In this document: positions 22,690 through 32,904 of the stretch, piece after piece
Layout: every line of letters starts with the position of its first letter
Numbering within the stretch: position 1 is the first letter of the stretch
Assembly (NCBI GenBank): GCA_009767595.1
Contig: VSDK01018014.1
Span: 351,237 to 415,236 of the forward strand
Source of the DNA: Symbiodinium kawagutii
Taxonomy: Eukaryota > Sar > Dinophyceae > Suessiales > Symbiodiniaceae
DNA length: 64,000 nt
Direction of reading: 5' to 3'
Position numbers and translations under genes: made by a program
The notes under the pieces: generated by a model
Databases searched by the model: none
What the model saw: the letters and a program-made list of their open reading frames with translations, nothing else
Told to the model about the DNA's origin: nothing

Positions 22690-22895
22690 TGCGGTGATGG
22701 TGCTATGGGGATGGTCTCGGTAAATCATCCCATGCAACGAGGGTCCAAGCGGCTGGCAACGAGCCCAATGTCCCTCAAGCCAACAACCGTCCATCAAGCC
22801 TTCGGTTGGTTGCAATGTGTCCAACCATCCAACAGAAGGATAGGTGAACATCCCAAGAATTCATTTGGGGGATGTTCATCAAGGGCACTAGGGTT
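22690..22895 (+). CDS. coding-like stretch, frame undecided
   Basis: One plus frame reads GLGKSSHATRVQAAGNEPNV and on. Another reads MGMVSVNHPMQRGSKRLATS. Neither has a clean acceptor, although composition suggests an exon. Confidence 0.3.
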
Positions 22896-23764
22896 TTGAC
22901 CAGGACCATAGAGTCAGATAACGGGAAATCCAATCAATAAACAAAGGGTAAACCTTACCATAAGTAGCAGGTGATTTACCTCCAAGTATGCCTGGTCTAA
23001 ATCTGGAGGGAATCACCTTCTACTTATGGTAATGCTTGGTCCGAGTATCCCGCTGATCTCCCCCGGTATCCTTCTTTGATTGTTCACAAATTGGGGTACC
23101 AGCTGAGCTGACATCCGTGACTTGATACAAATCAATGACTACACGAGACAGCGGCATTGGACTCTTGGGATCTGGTCAACCAGTTGATGCCCTGGTAACT
23201 CCAACGGGCTGCCCCATTAGAAGGCTATAGGGAGCTCCAAATCGCTCCCTCCTCACCAACAGCCAGATATGGGTACTGCGTGGATTCACACAAATAAACA
23301 GTTGTGGATTAGATGAGGTGATCACAACATCCATCAAATTGGACGTTCCAAATACATAGGAAAAGCAAACATTTGACCTGCCAATGACAATTCTTCCTGC
23401 TTACCACTTGCCAATATAGTCGTACTGTACTACTTTGATGATCCCACTCAACAACTGCTTAATAACTTCTAGTGACTACATTTTTTGTGGATTAAGCTGA
23501 TACCATTCATAAATGGCTACTAGCCAACTACTACCTAGAAACTGGCTAACTTTATACCATCTACACTACTTATATCTACTTGTAACCATGGTTACTGATA
23601 AGGATTATCAGGAACTACTACCATGGTAAAGTTCACAACTGGCACATTGCAGGATGAGAAGTATACTACCAGGATTAAGTTCCCTAGTAACAACCATATG
23701 GCTTGTAAGATGATAACTACCATGGCAAAATAGCTTAATAACAACTTGCTTATGACCATCGCAG

Positions 23765-23904
23765 GATCATCATTTCGGAGATGCTCCTGGCCTGCCCCGC
23801 TCGGAAGCACGTTCAGGACGTTCAGCAGCCGACATGGACGGTCCTGACGTTGGCCACAGAAGCGCCGTTGACGCATCGAAATCGTGCACGGAGGAACAGA
23901 AATG
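23765..23904 (+). CDS. exon, unknown protein
   Basis: From CATCGCAG|G the frame reads IIISEMLLACPARKHVQDVQ and QPTWTVLTLATEAPLTHRNR up to AAATG|GTGAAT. Another frame over the same bases is open but ends at the same point. This GC-rich island lies in AT-rich surroundings. Confidence 0.45.
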
Positions 23905-24469
23905 GTGAATAGTTCATGAAAAACTGATAGTTCTGGTAGTTCACTATATATTGAGTAATTAGATGTAATTAGAAATACTCCTATAATGGCTTTGCCATAA
24001 GTTAGAAATAACTGATAGACAAATGAAAAGTTTCCCGACAAGTGCGGTCATAAGTTTCCAATCATGTGGTTGTACTACTTCCGACATGGCTGGTTTCGGC
24101 ACTGACACTTTGAGGATAGCTGAGGCCCCGATGCCCATGGTACATCATCTTACAGTGGGAGGATCATCCAAGGACCCAAAAATTAATAGCAGTTGTGATA
24201 TTCACAAGTTACTTCACCAAATTTCATCAATATGTGTGATGATATTATCACTATGTGATATTCCATTGCCTTCAGCAAAATTGTCGCTTTGCCTTCGCCA
24301 CGAAGCAATGACGTAGTTGACGTCATAAAACAAACCACCATTGCCTTGAGAATTGTAGCTCCAAGGTGGGCCCCTACCACTCACCGTTCAGGCTATGCCA
24401 ACAACCCAAGTGTCATCAGGACCGCATTGTACCCCCAGGTGGCCAGAGAAAAAAATAGCCGACCAGGAC

Positions 24470-24512
24470 AGCCATGCCGTGCCATGCCATGCCGTGCCAT
24501 GCCGTGTCCAAC
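24470..24512. repeat. CATGCCGTGC tandem repeat
   Basis: GCCATGCCGTGCCATGCCAT and similar units of 5-10 bp are repeated four to five times. Confidence 0.75.
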
Positions 24513-24592
24513 TCTAATCTTGTCCTCTCGGAGTGGGAGGCTGTGAGCCAGTGATGGTCGGCGGTGCCTGACACACAGCCACAGGAGTAACA

Positions 24593-24594
24593 AG

Positions 24595-24658
<64 letters not shown>
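24593..24658. repeat. (AAC)n microsatellite
   Basis: About 22 uninterrupted AAC triplets. On the minus strand this opens Leu, Cys or Val frames that are artefacts. Confidence 0.9.
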
Positions 24659-24834
24659 CAGACAAGGCTGAAAACCACATAGGACAGTTGCACCCAAGTG
24701 TCCAGCTGCCTTGGTATTGCAGGAAGTCAGGAACGTTTCTCCCCATTCTGATCAACCCCCCAAAACACGAGACCCTAAAAGAACATCTGGGGCAAGCCCT
24801 TGTATGCCAAACAAAATCGTTGATTTCTGTGCAG

Positions 24835-25037
24835 CTCAATCCTTCAATTTCCACTTTTGGACCCGAATGATGGCTCCTTAGTGGCTCCAATGAATCTGGG
24901 GGGAGGAATGATGAACACAAGTCCCATGCTCACCAACTGTGACGGAAATGCCAGGTCCCTATCTCCAGGTTCTCAAGCGGCGCTACAGAGCAGACCCAAG
25001 ATCGAACGAAGAAAAAAAACCGAATCGGACATTTATA
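24835..25037 (+). CDS. exon, unknown protein
   Basis: After the pyrimidine-rich TTTCTGTGCAG|C the frame reads SILQFPLLDPNDGSLVAPMN, then LGGGMMNTSPMLTNCDGNAR. A CCAG|GTTCTC donor occurs at 24,968. Beyond it the frame continues QAALQSRPKIERRKKTESD, so the 3' end is unsettled. Confidence 0.55.
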
Positions 25038-25188
25038 TCAAAGATGTTTGTAAACATATAGATGAAATGAAACATGTACATATCTACATATGTATATACT
25101 GTATGTATACATAGATTTCTTCATCCTTGTAGTGCCGCAATGACATACAAACTGTGCATCAGTGTTTCCATCATGACCCATGCTCCAC

Positions 25189-25224
25189 CTTGCAGTCGAA
25201 GTCCACGCAGGTGCCCACCTCAGG
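25189..25224 (-). CDS. candidate micro-exon, Cys-containing
   Basis: A 36-nt frame PEVGTCVDFDCK lies between CATTGTCAG|CCT and AAG|GTGGAG on the minus strand. It is similar in size to the phosphatase micro-exon. The plus frame is open too. Confidence 0.35.
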
Positions 25225-25544
25225 CTGACAATGGTCATGGTTGCGATGGTTCTTGTCAGTTGATACGTAGTGATTTGTAATGTTCTAGACTTGTTCAATT
25301 TCCGTGAGAAGGGAATGGCAAGTAGATGGTTTAAAAAAATATAGGTTTGCTAGTGGATTATAATGGTCAACTGGTGGTTTTTAGAAGGGGTTTAAAGGGG
25401 GTAGAATTCTACGGTAGAAGCATTAATAACGGTTGGTAGTGGAGGATTGTAATGGATTATAGTGGTGGATAATAGGGGGTAACAACCAAACATGATTATA
25501 CCTCTTAACCAACTACTAGTTGACGAACATGCCGTAGTTTCTCA

Positions 25545-25633
25545 AGCCACGGGGGGGCCCATAGCTATGGTTGGTCTATCACAATGAAGGAACGATATGA
25601 AGGATGATTGGGGAGTACCCACATTTTAAGAAA
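25545..25633. mobile_element. M2 inverted-repeat element
   Basis: GTTTCTCAAGCCACGGGGGG at the left and GTACCCACATTTTAAGAAACCACC at the right are the M2 ends. The left end lacks its first bases. Confidence 0.55.
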
Positions 25634-25965
25634 CCACCATATGGCTTGTTGATGGTCAAACATGTTTGATTTTGGATAATAATGACCATACGTCAAATCA
25701 TAAAAACATTCAATCGTATACATTTATATTGCACTGTGATGTATCGCAACATAATTTCATGTATGTCATGTATGTCCGTATACTGCGAACGAGTTGTGAT
25801 GTACTTACGTGTATTATGCACATAACATAACAATTAATGTGATGGAAACGGACTGTACACATGTCCGAATGTACACATGTAAAGATTTTATGATGCATAT
25901 GAATTTACAATTTGTGTGTCCATGATGTCTATGCCAAAAGATCATCCGTCACTATTTAATCCGAT

Positions 25966-26235
25966 CCTTTTAAGGCTACGAACTTTGTCGAGCGTAGTAA
26001 GCTGGGTGTGCTCAAGAACCACTGCAGCACCCCATGGGACTCCCTGCTCTTCGACAAATGAAACACCACCGTGTTCGGCAGGTGTCATGGTAGATCTGGC
26101 GTGGCTTGGCGGTGCCCGACAACGATTCTGCGATCACGAAGAAAGCAACGGGTGCACCATCAAACGCGGTAGCCACAGGAAAACCATCAAAATCACCCAA
26201 TTTGAACAAATCATAGTCATGGAGCAATATGGTCC
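25966..26235 (-). CDS. coding segment with an apparent frame change, unknown protein
   Basis: After TTTCCGTAG|GG the minus frame reads LHDYDLFKLGDFDGFPVATA and FDGAPVAFFVIAESLSG. From about 26,095 the next frame takes over: MTPAEHGGVSFVEEQGVPWG then AAVVLEHTQLTTLDK. No room exists for an intron between them, so this is a one-base indel (decay or sequencing error) or an unusual splice. No family recognised. Confidence 0.5.
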
Positions 26236-26289
26236 CTACGGAAAGTTGGGGCAACAGCCTTGATCACAGCCACCACCCCCGCTGCCAGT

Positions 26290-26490
26290 CGCAAAAACAC
26301 AACACCACCAACATGGACAACAAGTGCCAACGCTACCGCCACCACAACAACGACCAACAAACACAACAGCAAACTGCGAACACCAAACATCATTCACAAC
26401 AAAAACATAATTACGACAACAACAGCAACAGCAACAACAGCAACAGCAACAGCGGCAACAACAACAACAACAACAACGACCTCACGGGCG
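26290..26490. repeat. AAC/CAG-rich tract
   Basis: CAACAACAAC and CAACAGCAAC triplets with interruptions. Open frames of Asn/Thr/Gln come from the repeat. Confidence 0.75.
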
Positions 26491-26499
26491 GGTAGAGAG

Positions 26500-27880
26500 T
26501 CGTGTGTCGCAAATTCAAGCGGCAAACCTTCCACAGGTTTTGGCCTTCAAATCGTAAATTTGTTGGTTTTCACAACCTGTGTTGTTTTTTGTTTGCATTG
26601 CATGATTTGGGGTTGTTGGGTTCTGTGACATGAGAATATGTTTGGCGTTTCAAGCTTTTGGTCTGCTTAGGACTAACAAAACACAAACGGACAAAAACAT
26701 TCTGTTCAGTAAATGAATAAATAGATGACCAAACGCATTACTGTCTTGACCCTCGGGTTTTGTTTTGATGTAATACGTGGCGATGCAATAAAAATCAAAA
26801 CGCCCTCGCAGCCATGCAGTATCGGCCGCGTGGCAGCAGCGGGGCGGGAAAATTTCGAATGAACAATTCTTATCACTTCCTACCAAATGATTTTCACATA
26901 GATTACTCACCGTAATGCCACATAATGTCATTTAGTAAAACAAATTGTAGTAGGTTTGCAATAAATACGAACCAACACTTCATTTCATGACAAATAATTT
27001 CTGGTCAGCCTATCTGTGTCATGTCAGCATTTGCTTTCTCACGACCTTTTGCATCCGGCTCTTGCAATGCAATCGCACGCCTCCATGTCACCTAACCAAA
27101 TGTCACGCCACCCAATCTTCTTTCCTGCTATGTCCAACTATGAATCGCCAAGTTGAATGCCGCCCCTGGATGCGACGCCTTTTCCCCGTGAGCATTTAAA
27201 ACAACAAAACTACAACCCTGGCAATGTTTGACAAACATTATCATTTGTTGTTTTGTGTTTTCATCTTTCGTCGGTTGTTCGAATTGTTTTCAACCATTTT
27301 TTGTTGGCGTTTTTCCCAAAACACGTGTGCGGAAAATAGATACCGCTGTGTTCTCAAGAAAAATTTGTTGTAGTATTATTTTCTGATGCGTTGTTATTTT
27401 TGTTGATTTTGTCATAGTTTGGCTTATTCTATTGTCAAATGTTTTTCCGACATCCGCCACAACATAGGCAATCACCAACAGAAATTGAACAACTACTGGA
27501 AGAAACAAAATACTATCGACATTGCTGTTTTGAATGTGATGCGGAACCAGGGTGGGCCTTTGCTGGGATATGTGCTGCTTAAATCGGCTTAGGCACAATG
27601 ATTTCTTGCGCCTAGAGCTAATTTGTTTTTGCTCATGTTAGATTACGTTGGGGCATTGCTGGGGTATGCACGGTTTAGGTATACTTAACTTGCTGTGCCA
27701 AGGATTCGGCATCTTCGACTTGCTGCGCCTACATTGCATGGTCGGGCCCATATTGGACCAAATACGTACCCAATTATGGGGTCATAAAATCTTATTTGTG
27801 AAGCCAAACGGCCTCACAATTTTATAGCGTGCATCCACCTATAATCCCATTAGCCTTGCGTATGTGATGCGGAACCGGGA
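26500..27880. other. no supported gene; two repeated 25-bp motifs
   Basis: This 1.4-kb stretch is AT-rich. A minus frame at 27,598-27,290 (102 codons, with LPVVVQFLLVIAYVVADVGK) is possible, but it has no splice or domain support. The motif GTGATGCGGAACCxGGxTGGG occurs at 27,537 and 27,866. Confidence 0.4.
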
Positions 27881-27887
27881 TGGGTGT

Positions 27888-28000
27888 CTTTCTAAAGTGT
27901 CTTGCAAGAGTGTTCTACAAGAGTATCCTGCAAGAGTGTCTCATAAGAGTCCCATGGCAAGAGTACCTTCTGGAAATGTCTTACAAGAGAATCCCGCAAG
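27888..28000. repeat. 13-14 bp tandem repeat, about nine copies
   Basis: Units of the form AGTGTCCTGCAAG are repeated with variation (AGTGTTCTACAAG, AGTATCCTGCAAG, AGTGTCTCATAAG). Confidence 0.7.
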
Positions 28001-28110
28001 TTAGTCGTGAAGAGCCTCTTGGAAGGCTGACTTGGTGAAGGGTTAATTTTATTTAGTGTTTATTGGCGGAACAATAAGCAAAAACACCAAATAAGAGTTT
28101 TGAGGTATAA

Positions 28111-28268
28111 TGTCCACTAGTTCATGGATAATTTACCACTAATTTATGGACAAGTACCCCTTAATATATGGACAGGTTCCGATTAATTTATGGATAAGTT
28201 CCCACTAGTTTATGGACAAGTACCACTCTATAATTTATGGACAAGTCCCCACTAATTTGTGGACATAA
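28111..28268. repeat. 22-bp tandem repeat, about seven copies
   Basis: Units of the form TACCACTAATTTATGGACAAG, 20-25 bp long and partly diverged. They begin about 120 bases past the stop of the minus-strand gene at 28,390. Confidence 0.75.
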
Positions 28269-28389
28269 TCTATCACTATTTATCAGAAAGTATCCGTCAC
28301 CTTCAACCCGAATTGTTTCACCCCATGACCTGTTCAGAAGGGACGTCTTCAGCGACGTCCATTTATCTTTCACATGTTCTTTTAAATGA

Positions 28390-28872
28390 TCACTTCTTAC
28401 CCTGCTTAGTCTTGGCTGGCGGGTCGAAGACCGGTGGGCTTCGCAGCGCCCGGTTCTCAATATCCAATAAATAGTCCCGATATTTACTCATGAAGGAGTT
28501 ATGTTTCCACTGCGTCCATTTGAGGTCGCCGCGGACGCAACTCCGCCAGGTTTCTTTCACCTTATCAGGGACGTTTCGGTTCTTGAAACTAGTACCACGT
28601 TCTTTGACCAGATCAGATAACTCCTTCTCTGTTGGCTTGGTTCTTCTACTGGGACGAGGCTTGGCACACAATTTGCGCCGCTGATCGTGATCCATGGCCA
28701 TAAACTCTGACGCGCACATCCTCTGCGTCTGAAATTCTCCATTTCTATTTCCACATCCTGAACAAACTTCCTCCAGGTTGCTCATGCGAGTGTAGCAATT
28801 CGTACACTCGCTGTACTGGAGGTTGTGGCATTGGCGCTCCCACTCCATGAGAGTTTCATCGATGGTGGTCAT
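28390..28872 (-). CDS. intact intronless Cys-rich protein, 160 aa
   Basis: The frame runs from ATG (28,872) to TGA (28,390) without interruption, unusual in this window. The N-terminal third holds C at about residues 15, 22, 25, 38 and 41, including CTNCYTRM and VCSGCGNRNG, two CxxC pairs suggesting a zinc-binding ribbon. The rest is basic and helical (SDLVKERGTSFKNRNVPDKV) and ends KQGKK. Antisense frames lack this composition. I recognise no family. Tandem arrays lie on both sides. It may be a single-exon host gene or part of an element. Confidence 0.7.
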   Translation of the reverse strand: MTTIDETLMEWERQCHNLQYSECTNCYTRMSNLEEVCSGCGNRNGEFQTQRMCASEFMAMDHDQRRKLCAKPRPSRRTKPTEKELSDLVKERGTSFKNRNVPDKVKETWRSCVRGDLKWTQWKHNSFMSKYRDYLLDIENRALRSPPVFDPPAKTKQGKK

Positions 28873-28959
28873 CGCTGGTTAAACGGGAAAATCGGGGAAA
28901 TCGGGAGAAATTCTGAGCAAGAAAAGCTTGGTTCATAAAAATCATTCATCCCTCCAGCA

Positions 28960-29410
28960 TCTGGTGCACATTAGCTTCTCAAAGGCATATTCCGAAGTGT
29001 TCTGTTGTGATTCATCCCTCTACGGGTTCATCCTTCCAAGTGTGTTAGCCATGATCTGGCGGACATTAGCTTCTCAAAGGCATATTCCGAAGTGTTCTGT
29101 TGTGATTCATCCCTCTACGGGTTCATCCTTCCAAGTGTGTTAGCCATGATCTGGCGGACATTAGCTTCTCAAAGGCATATTCCGAAGTGTTCTGTTGTGA
29201 TTCATCCCTCTACGGGTTCATCCTTCCAAGTGTGTTAGCCATGATCTGGCGGACATTAGCTTCTCAAAGGCATATTCCGAAGTGTTCTGTTGTGATTCAT
29301 CCCTCTACGGGTTCATCCTTCCAAGTGTGTTAGCCATGATCTGGCGGACATTAGCTTCTCAAAGGCATATTCCGAAGTGTTCTGTTGTGATTCATCCCTC
29401 TACGGGTTCT
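28960..29410. repeat. 95-bp tandem repeat, about 4.7 near-identical copies
   Basis: TTAGCTTCTCAAAGGCATAT recurs at 28,971, 29,066, 29,161, 29,256 and 29,351, always exactly 95 apart. Units 2-5 look identical, and only the first start is diverged. Because 95 is not a multiple of three, the array is not coding. It lies upstream of the 160-codon gene. Confidence 0.92.
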
Positions 29411-29645
29411 CGTCCAGAGCTTTTTACGAGTGCTATTGGGTTTTCTAAAACACTTTTGAATTGATATTTCTAGCGTATGATTTTCTAAACGTTGAAAGGT
29501 GTTAATTGGAGGGTTTGGTGATTTTATTTTCGTGCGCGCCTAAGCTAAATATGTAAAACTAGAAAAATATATACACACATGTCAAATGGGCTGTCAGCAC
29601 ATTTGTCCGGTATGATGTTGAAGATCCATCCATAGCCCTGGTGAC

Positions 29646-30721
29646 ATGTGTGCGCAACCTGTTTCAAGAACCAAGAACGCTGGCGCTTCAAAACCCAGGC
29701 GCCCAGAGCTCAGTAAACACTGGCTGGAACACAATGAATGTCGCCGGTATAGCCTTGTCGAAAAACCAAAGAAATAAAATCCAAGAACACAAAAAAAATC
29801 AAAAACGTGTCAGGACGGAAACAATTGCATTGAGAAGAACTCGCCAACTGAATCCAAGCTACTTCCCCCTGAATTTGAAAGACACCTGGCGCTGGCCGTG
29901 GTCGAGCTTCGGGTTCAGGTTCCGGGGTCTCCTCTGTGACTGCCTGCTTTGTGGAGACGTTTACCCGTGGAGTGATCCTGACCTTGCTGTTCGTGACGTC
30001 GGAGCTCTCAACCAGCAGCGCGTCCGGTCAGGTGGAGTTGACTGCGTCGAGTTCATGGTTAATGCTCGAAAGCAATGCCGGAATCATGGTGCTTGGGGAG
30101 ATTAGATCCACCTTTCGTGCAAGTAGGTCATGGAATGACCTTCCAACATCCCAGCGCCAATGGTGCAATGAGTAGGACAGGGGCTGGGTTGGCAAAGGCT
30201 TTCGCTTTTGACTTCAGGGCACTGGCGCGTCGCTATCCAAAAGAATAGAAGTCTTGAAATGCAGCTAAATACACGCAGAACGCGTACAAGCAAACAGGTG
30301 GGGACTGCATTTCATGCTGAGCAGTGTGAACAAGTGCTGTCAAGCTGGGCAAGCAGACTGCGCAGAACTCGGTATTTCTCACCGAATTCTTGCTCACGAT
30401 GTAGCAATCGTAGGCTCGATTGGGAAACTCCCGTGAGTAGAGGAGCCAGCCCCCTGGCCTCAGGACACCACGGCAAGGCATTCAAACAGCTCCTCGCTGC
30501 GTCAAGGACAGCCAGCTCAGCAAGCTGGCTCCAAACAGCTCCAACTGCGTCTGAAGAAATGGAAAAGCGAGTTGCTGGAAGGTGTTGAGCTGACCATAGG
30601 ACGACCTGACAGCTCTGAACTGCCTCAGGTCGCCCTGTTTGAGCTGTGCCTGGGAACGGGAAAGAGACCATACGACCACCTGTTGGACCTCACCACATGG
30701 CGATTTCGCGAGCGAAAATAA
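29646..30721 (+). CDS. coding-dense 5' part of a plus-strand gene, exon limits unresolved
   Basis: Successive plus frames look coding. From ATG 29,646: MCAQPVSRTKNAGASKPRRP to a TAA at about 29,775. In the same frame, after GTGTCAG: NNCIEKNSPTESKLLPPEFE then RHLALAVVELR. Later (30,269 on): ADCAELGISHRILAHDVAIV to CCC|GTGAGT, then KQLQLRLKKWKSELLEGVEL, TIGRPDSSELPQ and a stop at 30,719. In-frame stops fall near splice signals, so short introns or decay are both possible. Minus frames are open too but Leu/Ser/Ala-rich. Confidence 0.5.
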
Positions 30722-30860
30722 ATTTCAAAAACTTATCATAACATCAAAGCTGGTTTTCAAAATTGCCAGAACCTGGACATAGTTTACCGGTTCCATGTAT
30801 ATATTCGCTAGGTACACTGCGTGCAAAGGTACCCTAATTGTGGCCTGAAAAGTGTGTTAG

Positions 30861-31067
30861 GGTGGCCTTCTTTTTGAGAAGTGCGAAGCCGACGCTTTCG
30901 AAAGCGAAGGGTGTATATGCAAAGTGGTACATGCACCAAAAGTCCTGCCAAGGAAAACTGTTCATACTCACAAGGCCATATACCCGCCCGTGACGAACGG
31001 TAATAACAAGGAAAACTTAGCACAAGAAGAACAGCATCAAGCAAATGCTGATTTGATACGAGCAACC
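30861..31067 (+). CDS. exon of plus-strand gene, unknown protein
   Basis: After GTGTTAG the frame reads GGLLFEKCEADAFESEGCIC, KVVHAPKVLPRKTVHTHKAI and NKENLAQEEQHQANADLIRA, ending ACC|GTAACC. It has no ATG, so start-based ORF searches miss it. A 191-codon minus ORF over the same bases is its antisense shadow. Phase 0 at the donor matches the next exon. Confidence 0.6.
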
Positions 31068-31151
31068 GTAACCAACGCTTGTTCACTGCGATCATGACCC
31101 GTTGCACTGATGTGTTTGTAGGTAGTCGTATGAGCTTAGTGTCTTCCACAG

Positions 31152-31424
31152 ATTGATCCTGTTTGCTCTTTCCCAGCCTGCATAAATGCAGATTCAAAAT
31201 CCCATCATAGTGGGTCACACGACACACCGGCATCAAACCATACGTCATGGAATGTACCGCCAAAACGCATGAAACGTACAGCAACAAGACACTTAGCATA
31301 TGAGTCACATGATGGGTTGTTGAAAAACCCAAGTAAAAACGGCCTCCCTGCAACAACAGCGGCCAACTCTCAGCAACCAGCAACTCCTATAAGTGAACCT
31401 ACAGTACCTCTGTGTGTAGCTTAA
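31152..31424 (+). CDS. exon after an 84-nt intron, unknown protein
   Basis: The intron 31,068-31,151 has GT-AG ends and a pyrimidine-containing acceptor TCTTCCACAG. The frame continues ACINADSKSHHSGSHDTPAS, HTSWNVPPKRMKRTATRHLA and PATTAANSQQPATPISEP to TAA at 31,422. A further plus frame from 31,412 (SDSDYSCTTLSPEESPGSVQ) may be the next exon. Ser/Thr/Lys-rich with no recognised domain. Confidence 0.6.
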   Translation: MDPVCSFPACINADSKSHHSGSHDTPASNHTSWNVPPKRMKRTATRHLAYESHDGLLKNPSKNGLPATTAANSQQPATPISEPTVPLCVA

Positions 31425-31678
31425 GCGACTCTGACTATTCCTGTACAACATTGAGCCCGGAAGAAAGCCCTGGCTCAGTACAAAATCTAAACACATTTTA
31501 CGGTAGAGAGGGGTGGGGGCGTGGATTCATCACCTCTCTTCAGCCCAGCGCAGTGGCGCGCACCATGTTGCAGCCACCACTGTGCTCCACCATCACCTGA
31601 TTGCGAGACAAGCGGGCTTCCAAGCTGTACTTGGCTGGTTGGGTGGGTGGTTGGATGGCTACGGGTACCTTTGGGTGG

Positions 31679-31787
31679 TTCCCATTGAGAGGCAGCAGGC
31701 TTCCGGGATCTTCCACGTAATTTACCACGGCATTTTGGGAAACTTCGGTGAAGTTCGTGACGATTTGCAGTGGATCACCTTCCTTCC
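31679..31787 (-). CDS. exon, unknown protein
   Basis: Between CACGGTAG|GG and CCAAAG|GTACCC the minus frame reads KEGDPLQIVTNFTEVSQNAV and VNYVEDPGSLLPLNGNHPK. Both boundaries are good and composition is strongly protein-like. The plus strand is open but hydrophobic. Confidence 0.6.
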
Positions 31788-32205
31788 CTACCGTGGAGTC
31801 CAATGGAGTGCATGAAAAGAGAGTCCAGGTAAGTCAACCAGCATCAACCAGCTGTCCATGATCCTTTCTCGTCCATATCCAAGGTCCACTGGGATCCAAC
31901 AGATAGCTCCTGAAAAAAATCCTGAATTACAACAGGACAGGCTTGTCATAGCGGCATTCAAATCCAAAGCACTGCGCTCCGAAGTACCAGTGAAACAGAA
32001 ACGTTCTGAATCAAGAAATCCACATATCTAAATTTCTCAACCAATACGCATCATTACTCACCGTACTTGGCGTGATTTCACCAATATTGACGAACAAAAC
32101 CAACCTCATCGACTACTATTCACCGTAATTGTTGATGGCTTTGTATTGCTCAGTTCAGAAACTGCATCAACCCAGCACCAAAATCATTGGAGTTGAACTC
32201 CCGTC

Positions 32206-32352
32206 ATGACCTCAGCCCGCCCAAAGATTTGCGTTGCTTCATGGATGCTTTGGGCTCAAGCTTCTAGAAACCCCGGAGCCAACCACGGCAATAACTTGTC
32301 TGTTCATAATGCGGGCATCCCAAACCCATGCTTCCCCTGGGCAAAAAGTAAG
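32206..32352 (+). CDS. candidate exon with GTAAGT donor
   Basis: MTSARPKICVASWMLWAQAS and on to GGCAAAAA|GTAAGT, the best donor consensus in the area. Two other plus frames are open for part of the stretch. Confidence 0.35.
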
Positions 32353-32392
32353 TGCAGCAAACAGCTGGAGCAGTGTCCAAAGCCTCCATGGA

Positions 32393-32583
32393 CTAAGGAA
32401 TTAGAACCCTAAATCCCGCGAAGTAATCAACCAGTTTCTTGGGAGAGGGCAACGGGTAACCCTTGCGACTCGTAACCAGTGCCCCCCGCACAACGACCAG
32501 CCCTGGGCATTCCGACTCCACATTGGGGACACGGTCTGAAGCGTGGCGCAGCCAACTGGGCGGTGCACAGAGGTCCCAGCCAC
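32393..32583 (-). CDS. terminal exon, unknown protein
   Basis: After CCGGTAAG|GT the minus frame reads GWDLCAPPSWLRHASDRVPN, VESECPGLVVVRGALVTSRK and GYPLPSPKKLVDYFAGFRVL to TAG at 32,393. Two other minus frames are open but low in complexity. Confidence 0.55.
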
Positions 32584-32780
32584 CTTACCGGTCCCCGGTC
32601 GCCTTGCCGCTGAAGCGGCTATGAACTGACAAGGATAGCATCCGCCCATTCAGTGCTTTACACCCGGCACTAAGACAATTAGGCACCGTGGTTCAGCGGG
32701 GGATTCTGATCTTGCTGGCTTTTAGATCCCTTGCGAAAAGTCTAACTTTTTGTGGTTAATGTCAACCTAGCTATAACAAT

Positions 32781-32850
32781 CCCCCCTAAATAAAGTACGC
32801 CCACTGGCCGGTTTGCAATAACAACCCCCCGTATATAAAGTACGCCCAAA
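32781..32850. repeat. paired CCCCCCTAAATAAAGTACGC motif
   Basis: CCCCCCTAAATAAAGTACGC at 32,782 and CCCCCCGTATATAAAGTACGC at about 32,824 form a 42-bp direct repeat. A third copy, CCCCCCTAAATAAAGTATC, is at about 33,103. Confidence 0.6.
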
Positions 32851-32904
32851 ATTTTGGGGCAACCAAATTTGGTGGAAAAATATCTTGAGCCCTGTCCTAT
32901 TTTT

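Noticed and set aside
28928-29464. ORFs containing repeated SKAYSEVFCCDSSLYG.
   Set aside because: They derive from the 95-bp array. Each frame is interrupted because 95 is not divisible by three.
30808-31383. A 191-codon minus-strand ORF, among the longest in the window.
   Set aside because: It is Leu/Val/Cys-rich and antisense to two phase-matched plus-strand exons with charged, protein-like composition.
32685-32745. GCACCGTGGTTCAGCGGGGGATTC, looking like a tRNA 5' end and D-arm.
   Set aside because: No anticodon stem, T-loop (GTTCxAxxC) or matching acceptor strand follows within 90 bases.
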